A stretch of DNA of 64,000 nt from Lentzea flava (GCF_014648475.1 NZ_BMRE01000002.1:434001-498000), one strand, 5' to 3'. Positions 17,633 to 26,242 are shown, numbered from the stretch's first letter. Numbers and translations: made by a program. Notes: generated by a model from the letters alone, not told the origin.

Positions 17633-18581
17633 GCAGGACCTTTCCGAAGACGTCGCCCTCCTCCAGCAGCCGGTGCGCCTCCGCCGCGTCCGACATCGGC
17701 ACGATCTCGCCGACGATCGGCTTCACCGCACCGCTCTCGATCAACGGCCACAGGTGCTCGCGGACCTGCGCCACGATCGCGCCCTTGCTGTCGACGCTGC
17801 GGCCGCGCAGGCCGGTCGCCATGACCATCGCCCGCTTGGTGAGGAGCTTGCCGATGGGCAGCTCGCCCTTCACCCCGCCCTGCATGCCGATGATCATCAA
17901 CCGGCCGTCGGGCGCGAGGACGTCGACGTTGCGGGGCAGGTAGGCGGCGCCCATGTTGTCGAGGACCACGTCGGCCTGCTTGACCTCGGCCACGAAGTCC
18001 TGGGTCTTGTAGTTGACGGTGATGTCCGCGCCGAGCTCCGCGCACCTGCGCAGCCGCTCGTCGGACCCGGCGGTGGCCGCGACGGTCGCGCCGAGCGCCT
18101 TGGCGACCTGGATCGCGTGCGTGCCGATGCCGCCCGCGCCGCCGTGGACGAGGAACGTCTCGCCGGTCTTGAGCCTGCCGTCCATCACGACGTTCGACCA
18201 CACCGTGCACGCCACCTCGGGCAACGCGGCCGCCGTGACGACGTCAACGCCCTTCGGCAGCGGCAGCACCTGTTGCGCCGGAACGGCGACCTTCTCCGCG
18301 TAACCGCCACCGGCGAGCAGCGCGCACACCTCGTCACCGACGTTCCAGCCGGTCACGCCCTCGCCGAGCGCGGCGATGGTGCCGGAGCACTCCAGGCCGA
18401 TGATGTCCGACGCTCCGGGCGGCGGCGGGTAGAAACCTTGGCGCTGCAGGAGATCCGCGCGGTTGACGGCACTCGCGGCGACGTCGATCAGCACCTCGCC
18501 CTTGCCGGGCACCGGGTCTGCGACCTCCGTCCACTCGAGCACGTCAGGGCCGCCGGGTTCGCGAACAGTGATGGCACGCAT
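17616..18581 (-). CDS. NAD(P)H-quinone oxidoreductase, PIG3/zeta-crystallin type
   Basis: A 321-residue medium-chain dehydrogenase. The N-terminal GroES-like domain contains SAVNRADLLQRQGFYPPPPG, the signature of the PIG3 quinone reductase subgroup. The Rossmann domain has VHGGAGGIGTHAIQVAK (about 145-161). The zinc ligands of alcohol dehydrogenases are absent, as expected. It likely reduces quinones with NADPH in the cytoplasm. ATG 18581 has TACGGT 7 nt upstream, so it may be leaderless. The position next to the Rv3778c-like gene matches Rv3777 in mycobacteria. Confidence 0.93.
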   Translation of the reverse strand: MRAITVREPGGPDVLEWTEVADPVPGKGEVLIDVAASAVNRADLLQRQGFYPPPPGASDIIGLECSGTIAALGEGVTGWNVGDEVCALLAGGGYAEKVAVPAQQVLPLPKGVDVVTAAALPEVACTVWSNVVMDGRLKTGETFLVHGGAGGIGTHAIQVAKALGATVAATAGSDERLRRCAELGADITVNYKTQDFVAEVKQADVVLDNMGAAYLPRNVDVLAPDGRLMIIGMQGGVKGELPIGKLLTKRAMVMATGLRGRSVDSKGAIVAQVREHLWPLIESGAVKPIVGEIVPMSDAAEAHRLLEEGDVFGKVLLRRER

Positions 18582-18588
18582 ACAGTCG

Positions 18589-18594
18589 ACCGTA
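18589..18594 (-). promoter_or_regulatory. -10 box TACGGT of the quinone oxidoreductase gene
   Basis: On the - strand TACGGT, 7 nt, then ATG 18581: the leaderless geometry seen repeatedly in this window. Confidence 0.45.
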
Positions 18595-18625
18595 ATCCGT
18601 TCGACGGGGCAGGCACCATCGGAAC

Positions 18626-19258
18626 ATGGACGCCTGGCCTCTGCGACACCTCGTTCTCCGCACCCCGCGCCTCGGACTGCGCCCCGACGACGACGAAGGG
18701 CTGTTCGAGCTCGTCGAGGTGGCGAAGGGAGGCGTCCACGACCCGGCGGAGATGCCGTTCACCGTGCCGTGGACCGACTGGATCGCCAAGGACGACGGCC
18801 GCGCCATGCTCCAGTTCTTCTGGGGCCAGCGCGCGAAGCTGACGGCGAACGACTGGTCGGTGACGTTCCTGATCCGGCACGAGGGCGAGGTCATCGGCGC
18901 GCAGGACGTCCGTGCCCAGGACTTCGCGGTGCTGCGCGAGGTCGAGACCGGGTCGTGGATCGGCCAGAAGTTCCACGGCCACGGCTTCGGCACCGAGGTG
19001 CGGGCTGCCGTGCTGCAGTTCGCGTTCGACCACCTGGGCGCCCGGATCGCACGTTCGGCGGCGTGGGTCGGCAACCGCGCGTCGAACCGGGTCAGCGAGA
19101 AGCTCGGCTACGTCCAGGACGGCACGCTCGCGGTCGCACCCCGCGGCGAGCGACTTGAGCACGTGCGACTGCGCTTGGACGCCGCGAACTTCGTGCGCCC
19201 GGAGTGGAAGGTCGCGGTCGAGGGCCTCGCGGAGTGTGTTCAGCTGCTCACCGGCTGA
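18626..19258 (+). CDS. GNAT family N-acetyltransferase (RimJ/RimL type)
   Basis: A 210-residue acetyltransferase. LRTPRLGLRPDDDEG starts the domain; GSWIGQKFHGHGFGTEVRAAVLQFAFDHLG is replaced here by its short signature GQKFHGHGFGTE, the acetyl-CoA pyrophosphate loop; AWVGNRASNRVSEKLGY is the C-terminal RimJ/L motif. It acetylates an amino group of a protein N-terminus or small molecule; the substrate is unknown. ATG 18626 begins 44 bp from the divergent quinone oxidoreductase start. No ribosome site is obvious. Confidence 0.88.
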   Translation: MDAWPLRHLVLRTPRLGLRPDDDEGLFELVEVAKGGVHDPAEMPFTVPWTDWIAKDDGRAMLQFFWGQRAKLTANDWSVTFLIRHEGEVIGAQDVRAQDFAVLREVETGSWIGQKFHGHGFGTEVRAAVLQFAFDHLGARIARSAAWVGNRASNRVSEKLGYVQDGTLAVAPRGERLEHVRLRLDAANFVRPEWKVAVEGLAECVQLLTG

Positions 19259-19337
19259 ACACCCGACGGGCGACGGTTGTGGCCCAGGTCTCCTTTTTGT
19301 GAGGGTTCAGCCGACTCTCGAACGAAGGGGATCGTTC

Positions 19338-20846
19338 ATGTCCGGCAGATCCAAGCTGGCGACGGTGCTCGCCATCTCCGCACTCGTCGCCGCCCCGACC
19401 GCCACCGCCTCCGCCGCCGAGCCGGAAGGCCCGGCACTCGCCAAGAAGCTCGCGAAGAAGGTCACCGTCGAGGGTGTCAACCGGCACCTGATCGCGTTGC
19501 AGCGCATCGGTGACCGCAACGGCGGCACCCGCGCCGCCCTGACCCCCGGCTACGACGCGAGCGTCGACTACGTCGCCGGCAAGCTCCGCGACGAGGGCTT
19601 CATCGTCTCGACGCCGACCTTCGACTTCGACATCCAGGTCCCCGACGCCAAGTTCGCCCGCGTGGACGGGGTGAGCTACGAGGCGCTCGTCATGACCGCC
19701 TCACCGCAGACCCCGGTCGGCGGCGTGACCGGCCCGCTGCGCGTCGTCCCTGAGGACGGCAACACCGGCTGCGAGGCGTCCGACTTCGCCGGCCAGGACT
19801 TCACCGGCTCCGTCGCGCTGATCCGCCGCGGCGGGTGCACGTTCGAACAGAAGCACCTCAACGCCTTCGCCGCCGGCGCCGTCGCCGTGCTGGTCTCGAA
19901 CAACGTCGCGGGCCCGCTCTCCGGCGTGACGCTGACCAACCCCGGCAGGATCCCGACCGGCGGTGTCTCCCAGGCCGACGGCACGACGCTCGCGACGAAG
20001 GCCGGTTCGGCCATCACCGTCGACATGCGCTACCACCTGGAGAAGCGCACCCAGCGCAACGTCATCGCGCAGACCAGGACGGGCCGCACGAACAACGTCG
20101 TGATGGCGGGCTCGCACCTGGACAGCGTCGAGGTCGGCCCCGGCATCAACGACAACGGCTCCGGTTCCGCGGCGCTCCTGGAAACCGCGCTGCAGCTGGG
20201 ATCCCGTCCGAAGATCGACAACGCGATCCGCTTCGCCTGGTGGGGTGCGGAGGAGCGCGGCCTGATCGGTTCGCGCGAGTACGTCCGTTCGCTGTCGTTC
20301 GAGGAGCAGCTGGACATCGCGCTGTACCTGAACTTCGACATGGTCGCGTCGCCGAACGCCGCGTACTTCATCTACGACGGCGACAACTCCGACGGCGTCG
20401 GCTCCCCGGCGGGCCCGTACGGCTCGGCGCAGATCGAGAAGGCCTTCGCCGACTACTTCGCGGCCAAGGGCGTCCCGACCGAGGGCACCGACTTCACCGG
20501 TCGCTCCGACTACGGCGAGTTCATCCTGCAGGGCATCCCGGCCGGTGGCCTGTTCACCGGTGCCGAGGGCGTCAAGACCGCGGCCCAGGCGGCCAAGTGG
20601 GGCGGCACCGCGGGGGTGGCCTACGACCCGTGCTACCACTCGAAGTGCGACAACCTCGGCAACATCGACCGCGTGGCACTGGGCCGCAACGCGGGCGCCA
20701 TCGCGTTCGTGACGGCCACCTACGGTGTGTCCACCGAGGACGTCAACGGCGTGCCGCCGCGAGACGAGCGGGCGCAGGTCCGTTCGTCCGCTGCTCTGAT
20801 GAAGGCCGATGTGCACGACGACCACTCGCACGACGCCATCGCGTGA
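19338..20846 (+). CDS. Secreted M28 family metallo-aminopeptidase with PA domain
   Basis: A 502-residue exported zinc peptidase. Residues 1-27 are a signal peptide (cleavage near ATASAAE). A protease-associated domain spans roughly 110-235 (FTGSVALIRRGGCTFEQK). The M28 catalytic core has GSHLDSVEVGPGINDNGSG (His and bridging Asp), WGAEERGLIGS (catalytic Glu pair), NFDMVAS and the C-terminal CYHSKCDN. This resembles Streptomyces griseus aminopeptidase, which trims hydrophobic N-terminal residues. ATG 19338 gives the signal peptide, with GAAGGGG about 8-14 nt upstream. The C-terminus is His/Asp-rich (VHDDHSHD), which may bind metal. Confidence 0.93.
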   Translation: MSGRSKLATVLAISALVAAPTATASAAEPEGPALAKKLAKKVTVEGVNRHLIALQRIGDRNGGTRAALTPGYDASVDYVAGKLRDEGFIVSTPTFDFDIQVPDAKFARVDGVSYEALVMTASPQTPVGGVTGPLRVVPEDGNTGCEASDFAGQDFTGSVALIRRGGCTFEQKHLNAFAAGAVAVLVSNNVAGPLSGVTLTNPGRIPTGGVSQADGTTLATKAGSAITVDMRYHLEKRTQRNVIAQTRTGRTNNVVMAGSHLDSVEVGPGINDNGSGSAALLETALQLGSRPKIDNAIRFAWWGAEERGLIGSREYVRSLSFEEQLDIALYLNFDMVASPNAAYFIYDGDNSDGVGSPAGPYGSAQIEKAFADYFAAKGVPTEGTDFTGRSDYGEFILQGIPAGGLFTGAEGVKTAAQAAKWGGTAGVAYDPCYHSKCDNLGNIDRVALGRNAGAIAFVTATYGVSTEDVNGVPPRDERAQVRSSAALMKADVHDDHSHDAIA

Positions 20847-20855
20847 CCGCTCGCG

Positions 20856-20892
20856 CTGAACGATCTCGAACGGGCGGTTCGAGATCGTTCAG
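20856..20892 (+). terminator. Perfect 16-bp inverted repeat after the M28 peptidase gene
   Basis: CTGAACGATCTCGAAC (20856-20871) is exactly complementary to GTTCGAGATCGTTCAG (20877-20892) with a 5-nt loop. It sits 9 bp after the stop and lacks a T tract, so it could be a terminator, an operator for the ABC genes, or both. Confidence 0.6.
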
Positions 20893-20916
20893 CCCACGCG
20901 GGGCAGTCGCCGCCGT

Positions 20917-20922
20917 TACGGT
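20917..20922 (+). promoter_or_regulatory. -10 box TACGGT of the ABC exporter operon
   Basis: TACGGT is followed by 6 nt and GTG 20929; there is no ribosome site. Leaderless geometry. Confidence 0.45.
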
Positions 20923-20928
20923 GACCTG

Positions 20929-21810
20929 GTGCTCAGTGCGTGGGGTCTGACCAAGGCCTATGGGGGCCGCACGGTCGTTGATCAGGTGGGCTTCGAGCTC
21001 CAGCCGGGCACCGTGACGGCCTTCCTGGGCCCCAACGGCGCCGGCAAGTCGACGACCCTGCGGATGATCACCGGGCTGACGATGCCGGACAGGGGCCAGG
21101 CGATGGTCGCCGGCCGTCCGTTCACCGCGTGGCCGAACCCGTCGCACGTGGCCGGCGTGCTGCTCGACGCGGCCGCCGTCCACCCCGGCCGCAGCGGCCG
21201 CGGCCACCTGCGCACGGCCGCCATGCTCGCCGGGGTGCCGAGCCGTCGCGCGGACGAGGTGCTGGAGACGGTGGGCCTGGCCGACGCGGCCACCCGCAAG
21301 ATCGGCAAGTACAGCCTCGGCATGCGTCAGCGGCTGGGCATCGCGCACGCGCTGCTCACCAACCCGCCGTTGCTGATCCTGGACGAGCCGATCAACGGCC
21401 TCGACCCCGAGGGCATCCGCGCGGTGCGCAACCTGCTGCGCGGGCACGCCGCCCGTGGCGGCACCGTGTTGCTGTCGAGCCACGTCCTGTCCGAAGTGGA
21501 CCAGACGGCCGACCGCGTGCTGGTGATCGGCAACGGCCGCATCGTCGCCGACGGTCCGCTGGCGAGCCTGACCACGTCCTCCCGGTCCCTGGTGCGCGCC
21601 AAGGACATGAACCGCCTGGCCGAGGCCCTCCAGCGGGGTGGCATCGCGATCCAGCCGGCGCCGGACGGGTTCATCGCCGCGCACGCGCCCGTCGAGCGGG
21701 TCTCGGACGTCACCTTCGCCGCCGGCATTCCGTTGCTGGGCCTGCGCGAGGAGCAGATGAACCTGGAAGACCTGTTCTTCCGCCTGACCGGGGGAGGACG
21801 ACCGGCATGA
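20929..21810 (+). CDS. ABC transporter ATP-binding protein (ABC-2 exporter type)
   Basis: A 293-residue ATPase with Walker A FLGPNGAGKSTTLRM (about 32-46), signature KYSLGMRQRLGIAHALL, Walker B LLILDEPINGLDPEG and switch LLSSHVLSEV. The C-terminal 80 residues form the small alpha/beta domain typical of drug/bacteriocin-type ABC-2 ATPases. It is coupled by an ATGA overlap to the membrane subunit. Family members export antibiotics, lipids or peptides; the substrate is unknown and no regulator is adjacent. Confidence 0.93.
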   Translation: MLSAWGLTKAYGGRTVVDQVGFELQPGTVTAFLGPNGAGKSTTLRMITGLTMPDRGQAMVAGRPFTAWPNPSHVAGVLLDAAAVHPGRSGRGHLRTAAMLAGVPSRRADEVLETVGLADAATRKIGKYSLGMRQRLGIAHALLTNPPLLILDEPINGLDPEGIRAVRNLLRGHAARGGTVLLSSHVLSEVDQTADRVLVIGNGRIVADGPLASLTTSSRSLVRAKDMNRLAEALQRGGIAIQPAPDGFIAAHAPVERVSDVTFAAGIPLLGLREEQMNLEDLFFRLTGGGRPA

Positions 21811-22610
21811 TCCACGGCTATCCGCCGCAGCAGACCGTTCCGCCTCCCGTGGTGGCGCACGGCGCATGGGCGGCCTGTGCGGCCCAGCGCTCACCGTTCT
21901 GGCGGCTGGTGGCGGTCGAGGCGCGCAAGCTCGTCGGCACCCGGTCGGACAAGCTCGTGCTGGCCTTCTCGCCGATCTTCCTGGTCGGCCTGATGGTGCT
22001 GTTCACGTTGCCGCAGACGAACCTGGCGAGCGCGGGCAAGCAGATCGGGCCGCTGCTGATCGTGGTGCAGCTGGGCCTGCTGCTGGTCTTCGCGACCGTG
22101 ATCAAGCTGGTCGCGGGCGAGTGGCAGTACAAGAGCGTGCAGCCGACGTTGCTCGTGCAGCCCTCCCGCATGCGCTACTTCCTGGCGCAGGGCACGGTTC
22201 TCGCGGGCGTGTGGCTGGTGTGCACGCTCTTCACGTTCATCCTGTTCCCGATCCTGATCAAGATCGCCGCGGACGGGAACAACCACAACTACCTGCTCGG
22301 CATGCGGCCCGGCTGGGTGCTCGGCGTGACCATGCTGGCCACCGCGCTGGTGCTGCTCACCGCGTTGATCGTCTCGCTGCTCGTGCCGAACACCGGCGGC
22401 GCGCTGACGGTGTTCTTCATCGTGGTGCCGATGCTCGCCGTCGCCCGGCTCAGCCTGCCGGAGGTCTTCGGCCTGATCTACCCGCTCGAACCCGCCTGGC
22501 ACCTGGCGGGACTCGGAGCGGGGTTGCCGCAGACCATTTCCTCGGCGGTCCTCTGGCTGGGCCTGCTCGCGTTGTCCCTGTTCCGCCTCCAGCGCCGCGA
22601 CGCAGGCTGA
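21807..22610 (+). CDS. ABC-2 type transporter permease
   Basis: A 267-residue membrane protein with six predicted helices. The Pro-rich N-terminus (YPPQQTVPPPVV) is cytoplasmic. After it comes LVAVEARKLVGTRSDKLVL, a typical pre-helix-1 amphipathic segment of ABC-2 permeases, then paired helices with a cytoplasmic loop at WQYKSVQPTLLVQPSR, the coupling motif of the NatB-like subgroup. ATG 21807 overlaps the stop of the ATPase gene. It ends 2 bp before the convergent lipoprotein gene. Confidence 0.88.
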   Translation: MIHGYPPQQTVPPPVVAHGAWAACAAQRSPFWRLVAVEARKLVGTRSDKLVLAFSPIFLVGLMVLFTLPQTNLASAGKQIGPLLIVVQLGLLLVFATVIKLVAGEWQYKSVQPTLLVQPSRMRYFLAQGTVLAGVWLVCTLFTFILFPILIKIAADGNNHNYLLGMRPGWVLGVTMLATALVLLTALIVSLLVPNTGGALTVFFIVVPMLAVARLSLPEVFGLIYPLEPAWHLAGLGAGLPQTISSAVLWLGLLALSLFRLQRRDAG

Positions 22611-22612
22611 CC

Positions 22613-23254
22613 TCAGCTCGCCCTGCTGCCGCCGTTCTCGTCGATCAGCGGCAGCACCTTCTCCGCGGCCTCCTTGGCCTTGGGGCAGAAGTCCCGCATG
22701 GCCCTGTCGATCGGCTGGTCGACGTCCTGCTGCCGCAACGCGATGCTCTCGTTCAGGTCCATCGAGGCGTCGACCTGGAACGGACGGTCGGAGCCGGTGT
22801 CCACGGTGATCGTGCAGCGCTCGTTCACCTCACCGCTGATCACCGTGGTCGCGTAGTACCGGTCCAGCAGGATCCACCGCTGGAAGTAGTGTCCGGCACC
22901 GCGGTCGCCGTTCCAGACGTCGACGAAGTGCTGCGCCTTGGACTTCCGCGTGGCGCCGGGGCTGAAGAGCGTGATGGACAGGCTGCCCCACTCCTCCTGC
23001 GCGTTGCAGCCACCGGCGACACCGGTGGTCGGCTTCTTCTGCAGCCCGAGCAGCGACTGGAGGTTCGGCGGCAGCGTCTCGCACGTGTTGTCGAAGACCT
23101 CCGGCCTCGACAGGTTGAAGTCGAGGTTGTCGTAGGCGATCGCCTGCGGGTCGAGCCGCGGGCCCGGTGAGCCCCTCGGCGGCTCCGGCGGCGCGGTGCA
23201 GGCGCCGAGCGCCGCGGTGGCGGCCAGAAGTGCGACCAGACGGACCATGCCCAT
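22613..23254 (-). CDS. Lipoprotein of unknown function (DUF3558-like)
   Basis: A 213-residue exported protein. The signal ends in the lipobox LGAC (Cys19), followed by a Pro-rich spacer. The mature part has two Cys likely to form a disulfide (DNTCETLPPNL and AGGCNAQEEWG) plus a third in NERCTITV, and a DVWNGDRGAGHYF segment, a layout similar to DUF3558 lipoproteins, although the match is by pattern only. ATG 23254 is used; ATG 23248 is a possible alternative. It lies downstream of the metallopeptidase gene on the same strand, separated by a hairpin. Confidence 0.65.
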   Translation of the reverse strand: MGMVRLVALLAATAALGACTAPPEPPRGSPGPRLDPQAIAYDNLDFNLSRPEVFDNTCETLPPNLQSLLGLQKKPTTGVAGGCNAQEEWGSLSITLFSPGATRKSKAQHFVDVWNGDRGAGHYFQRWILLDRYYATTVISGEVNERCTITVDTGSDRPFQVDASMDLNESIALRQQDVDQPIDRAMRDFCPKAKEAAEKVLPLIDENGGSRAS

Positions 23255-23302
23255 GATCGTCAGTTCAGCACATCCGGCCCGCCCGCGCGGCCGTTCCGAG
23301 CA

Positions 23303-23324
23303 GGTCACCCGCGTCCGGGTGACG
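23303..23324 (-). terminator. Hairpin between metallopeptidase and lipoprotein genes
   Basis: GTCACCC (23304-23310) and GGGTGAC (23317-23323) form a 7-bp stem directly after the stop of the - strand metallopeptidase gene. Confidence 0.45.
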
Positions 23325-23328
23325 CCTT

Positions 23329-24225
23329 TCAGCCCAGGTTGTTCGTGTCGAACGTGTTGCAGCGGGCGGGGTCGCCGGTCTGCAGCCCCGTCGTGAACCA
23401 CTTCTGCCGCTGCGCCGAGCTGCCGTGGCTGAACTTCGTCGTGTCGACGCGGCCGCCGCCGAGCTCGCGCTGGATGAAGTCGTCACCGATGCGCGCCGCC
23501 GCGTCCAGGGCGGCGTTCACGTCCTCCTGGGTGATGTTCGTGATGAGGGGCTTGCCGTTGGCCGACGGGGTCGTCGTCGCGGCCTTGCCCCACGCGCCCG
23601 CGTAGCAGTCGGCCTGCAGCTCGAGCCGCACCGAGTCGGAGGTGGGGCCGGTGCGGGAGCTGACGCGGTCGGAGGTGCCGAGCAGGTTCTGGACGTGGTG
23701 GCCGTACTCGTGGGCCAGCACGTAGGCCTCGACGAACGGGCCGCCGGTCGCGCCGAACTTGGTGCGCAGCTCGTTGAAGAAGTCCAGGTCGATGTACACC
23801 TGGGAGTCGGCGGGGCAGTAGAACGGGCCCACGGCCGAGGTGGCGTTGCCGCAGCGGGTGTTCACGCTGTTGCGGAAGAAGTTGGTCTTGGTGACCTGGT
23901 AGGTGCGGCCGGAGCGGGCGAACTGGTCGCTCCAGAAGGCCTGGATCGAGTTGATCGTGGCGACGACCCGGCAGTCGCTGTCGCGGTTCGCGTCGGCGCC
24001 GGTCTTGCACTTCTCGGCCAGCTGGCCGGACTCGACCTGGGTGTTGGAACCCAGGCCCTCCAGGCCGCCCGCGGGCAGCTGGATGCCGGTGAACTGCTGG
24101 ACCAGGAAGTAGATGATGAGACCGACCACGCCGAGGCCGCCGCCGACACCGGCGACGCGGCCGCCCACGCCCCGCTGGTCCGAAACCTGAGAAAGGTCGA
24201 GTTCCGCGCCTTCGTTGAACTGCAC
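23329..24225 (-). CDS. Neutral zinc metallopeptidase, YpfJ family, membrane-anchored
   Basis: A 298-residue protein with a single membrane helix near residues 24-45 and a C-terminal zinc peptidase domain outside. AYVLAHEYGHHVQNLLG contains HExxH (His172, Glu173, His176), and LELQADCYAGAWG provides the third ligand region. Conserved features of the family are FYCPADSQVYIDLDFF, the paired Cys and the final CNTFDTNNL. GTG 24225 is chosen because AGGAGG lies 7 nt upstream; an in-frame extension to 24456 has no ribosome site and unlikely composition. The substrate is unknown. Confidence 0.9.
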   Translation of the reverse strand: MQFNEGAELDLSQVSDQRGVGGRVAGVGGGLGVVGLIIYFLVQQFTGIQLPAGGLEGLGSNTQVESGQLAEKCKTGADANRDSDCRVVATINSIQAFWSDQFARSGRTYQVTKTNFFRNSVNTRCGNATSAVGPFYCPADSQVYIDLDFFNELRTKFGATGGPFVEAYVLAHEYGHHVQNLLGTSDRVSSRTGPTSDSVRLELQADCYAGAWGKAATTTPSANGKPLITNITQEDVNAALDAAARIGDDFIQRELGGGRVDTTKFSHGSSAQRQKWFTTGLQTGDPARCNTFDTNNLG

Positions 24226-24737
24226 CGCAATCCTCCTGCCAAGGATCCCATGGGTGCCGCAAACGATAAAGCACCAAACACGCCTCGGTGCGGAGCCCGA
24301 CGTCGGGGCACCGCACCGAGGCTTTCCCATTTGGTTGTAGCGACTACGGCCAACGGTGGTTGGCGTGGCGCCCGACCGGTGACGCCATGAGACGAAACCG
24401 ATGTCGAGCTCAACAGCGTCGAAGTGCGCCGAGCGACGCCGATGGCGCCTGGGCACCCGATACCCCGTTCGAGGTTGCTACGCAGTCGCGACCGGACCGG
24501 TCACGTCCGATCCACTCGCGGGGATGCAACAGACCGCGTTTCGCCACAGCGAGGAGTTACCTGCACGGCACCACCTACCCCTTCTGGGCGTGGCATCCGG
24601 TGGTCTAGTCGAGTCACCTTCCGGTTGCCAGCTCGTTACCGAGCATGCGCTTGATCACCCCATATCTCAACACCTCACCCGCAACCTGAATTGGTGAAGT
24701 CAGACGGGTGACCTGCGGAGATCGACTGTGCAGACAG
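24226..24737. other. Intergenic region without a supported gene
   Basis: Between the metallopeptidase start and the chaplin-gene terminator. Base composition is less GC-rich than the flanking genes. The short open frames on the + strand (24288-24608, 24401-24697) are Arg-rich, have no ribosome site and look like noise. It presumably holds the promoter of the metallopeptidase gene; no clear -35/-10 pair was found. Confidence 0.5.
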
Positions 24738-24773
24738 CAATCGCCCGGCGAGAACGAGCTCGCCGGGCGATTG
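24738..24773 (-). terminator. Terminator of the chaplin-like gene
   Basis: CAATCGCCCGGCGAG (24738-24752) and CTCGCCGGGCGATTG (24759-24773) form a perfect 15-bp stem with a 6-nt loop, 16 bp beyond the stop of the - strand gene. Confidence 0.8.
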
Positions 24774-24789
24774 GTGGGGAAGGCGGAGA

Positions 24790-25572
24790 TCAGGCCTTGG
24801 TGACGCGGCGCGCGCCACGACGGGCCATGACGCCCGCGGTCATCAGGCCGAGACCCACGAGCAGGAACTCGAGCGGATCCGCACCGGTCCTCGACAGGTT
24901 CGGGATCGGCGACGCCTGGTTCGACGCCTTGTTGCCCGTCTGCGGGACGCCGGCACCCGAGTCGTCGCCGGTGTGGCCGCCACCGGAGTTGTTGTCGCCG
25001 CCGTTGTTGCCACCGCCGGGGTTGCCGCCGTTGTCGGGCGGGGTCTGTCCGGGCGGCGTGGTGCCGGGCGGGTTCTGGCCGGGCGGGTTCTGGCCGGGGG
25101 GCTGCTCGCCCGGCGGCTCCTCACCAGGAGGCTCCTCGCCGGGGCCCTCGGACTTGCCGCAGTCGCCGCTCGCGGTGCCGAGCACGGCCGCGCTGGTGCC
25201 GCAGACCGTCACCGGCGCCTCGACGGTGCCGTTGGGCGGCTCGGGCTTGGTCTCACCGCAGCTGCCGTTGCCGCCGCCGGCGACGCCGACGGAGTTGCCG
25301 CAGACCGTGACCGGCGCGGAGACGAGCGCCTTGTCGGCCATCGTGCGCTGGTCGGCGGCCTTCGGGGCGCTGTCGCAGGTGGCGTCGCTCTGGCCGAGGA
25401 CGTTGACGGCGTTGCCGCAGATCTTGACCGGGACGCTCACCAGGTTGCCGACGCGCACCTCGTCGTCGACGTTGATCGGCAGCGGAATGGCCTGGGCGAA
25501 CCCGGCGGTCGCGACCATGATGCCGCCCGTCAGGAGGGCAGCGGACATGGTCCGGTTGAGGTTCTTGCGCAT
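24790..25572 (-). CDS. Long chaplin-like surface protein with three repeats and sorting-type C-terminus
   Basis: A 260-residue secreted protein. A signal peptide ends near AQAIP (about residue 28). Three chaplin-like repeats follow, each of the form xPVxVCGNxVxVxG with two Cys 14 residues apart: C52/C66, C91/C105 and C124/C138. Then comes a Pro/Gly-rich wall-spanning linker (PPGQNPPG repeats, then Gly/Asn-rich) and a C-terminal LSRTG (226-230), hydrophobic helix and RRGARRVTKA tail, which looks like a sortase signal. Streptomyces long chaplins carry two repeats and LAxTG, so this is an unusual member. It is probably involved in the hydrophobic surface layer of aerial structures. GGGAGA precedes the ATG. 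Confidence 0.8.
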   Translation of the reverse strand: MRKNLNRTMSAALLTGGIMVATAGFAQAIPLPINVDDEVRVGNLVSVPVKICGNAVNVLGQSDATCDSAPKAADQRTMADKALVSAPVTVCGNSVGVAGGGNGSCGETKPEPPNGTVEAPVTVCGTSAAVLGTASGDCGKSEGPGEEPPGEEPPGEQPPGQNPPGQNPPGTTPPGQTPPDNGGNPGGGNNGGDNNSGGGHTGDDSGAGVPQTGNKASNQASPIPNLSRTGADPLEFLLVGLGLMTAGVMARRGARRVTKA

Positions 25573-25598
25573 GACTGTTCTCCCTGGAGTGGAATGAC

Positions 25599-25638
25599 TG
25601 ATCCCTGTGCATGGCCGTGGAGGCGTGGCACGGGATCA
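25599..25638 (-). terminator. Imperfect hairpin between the proline-rich and chaplin-like genes
   Basis: TGATCCCTGTGCATGGCC and GGCGTGGCACGGGATCA form an imperfect inverted repeat overlapping the stop codon of the upstream - strand gene. It may attenuate read-through into the chaplin-like gene. Confidence 0.4.
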
Positions 25639-26202
25639 ATCAGGGGAGAACGTCGGTTCCTCCGCGCGCACGATGCGCGGCACGTCCTGCTGTTCGGTGC
25701 TGACGAGAGACGTCGTGGTGGCGGGCGGGCGCAGCGCGTACGTCAGCGTGCCCGCCGGGATCTGGTTGCCGTTCGCCTGCCCGGCGCCGCTCTGCGGGAG
25801 CGTGCCGGTGATCGGCTGCTCGGCCTGCGGCTGCGGCTGCGGCTGGGCGGGAACGGGGTTCGCTGGCCGCGTGGCCGACGGCGGTGGCGTGGCCTGCTGC
25901 TGGGGCGCCTCGGCCTGCACGGGCGCTTCCACGACCGGCTGAGGCGGCGTCTGCGGCACCACAGGCTGCGGTGCCGGCGCCTCGGTGCGCGGGTTCGGTG
26001 TCGGCGGCGCGGGTGCTTGCGGCTGCTGCGGGACGAGCCCGGTCTCGATCTTGAGCCCGACGTCGGCGACGGGCAGCCCGACCTCGATCTTCAGCTGGTC
26101 GATCTCGATTTTGACGTCGGCGTGCGCCTCACCTGCGCTGCCCAGCAGCCAGGCGCCGGTCACCAGACCGGCGAGCAGCAGGAGCCGACGCAACCAGGAC
26201 AT
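25636..26202 (-). CDS. Secreted proline/glutamine-rich protein, unknown function
   Basis: A 188-residue protein with a signal peptide (residues 1-29, ending AGEAHA). A short amphipathic repeat follows, VKIEIDQLKIEVGLPV then VGLKIETGLV, and then about 90 residues of low-complexity Pro/Gln/Ala sequence. No anchor is seen. It lies 63 bp upstream of the chaplin-like gene on the same strand and may be cotranscribed with it. The alternating I/V-K/E pattern near residues 31-56 could form amyloid-like beta strands, which is inference only. No family was recognised. Confidence 0.65.
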   Translation of the reverse strand: MSWLRRLLLLAGLVTGAWLLGSAGEAHADVKIEIDQLKIEVGLPVADVGLKIETGLVPQQPQAPAPPTPNPRTEAPAPQPVVPQTPPQPVVEAPVQAEAPQQQATPPPSATRPANPVPAQPQPQPQAEQPITGTLPQSGAGQANGNQIPAGTLTYALRPPATTTSLVSTEQQDVPRIVRAEEPTFSPD

Positions 26203-26242
26203 CGACCCTCACCCTAGATCAAATGGAGCAGTTCGACACACG

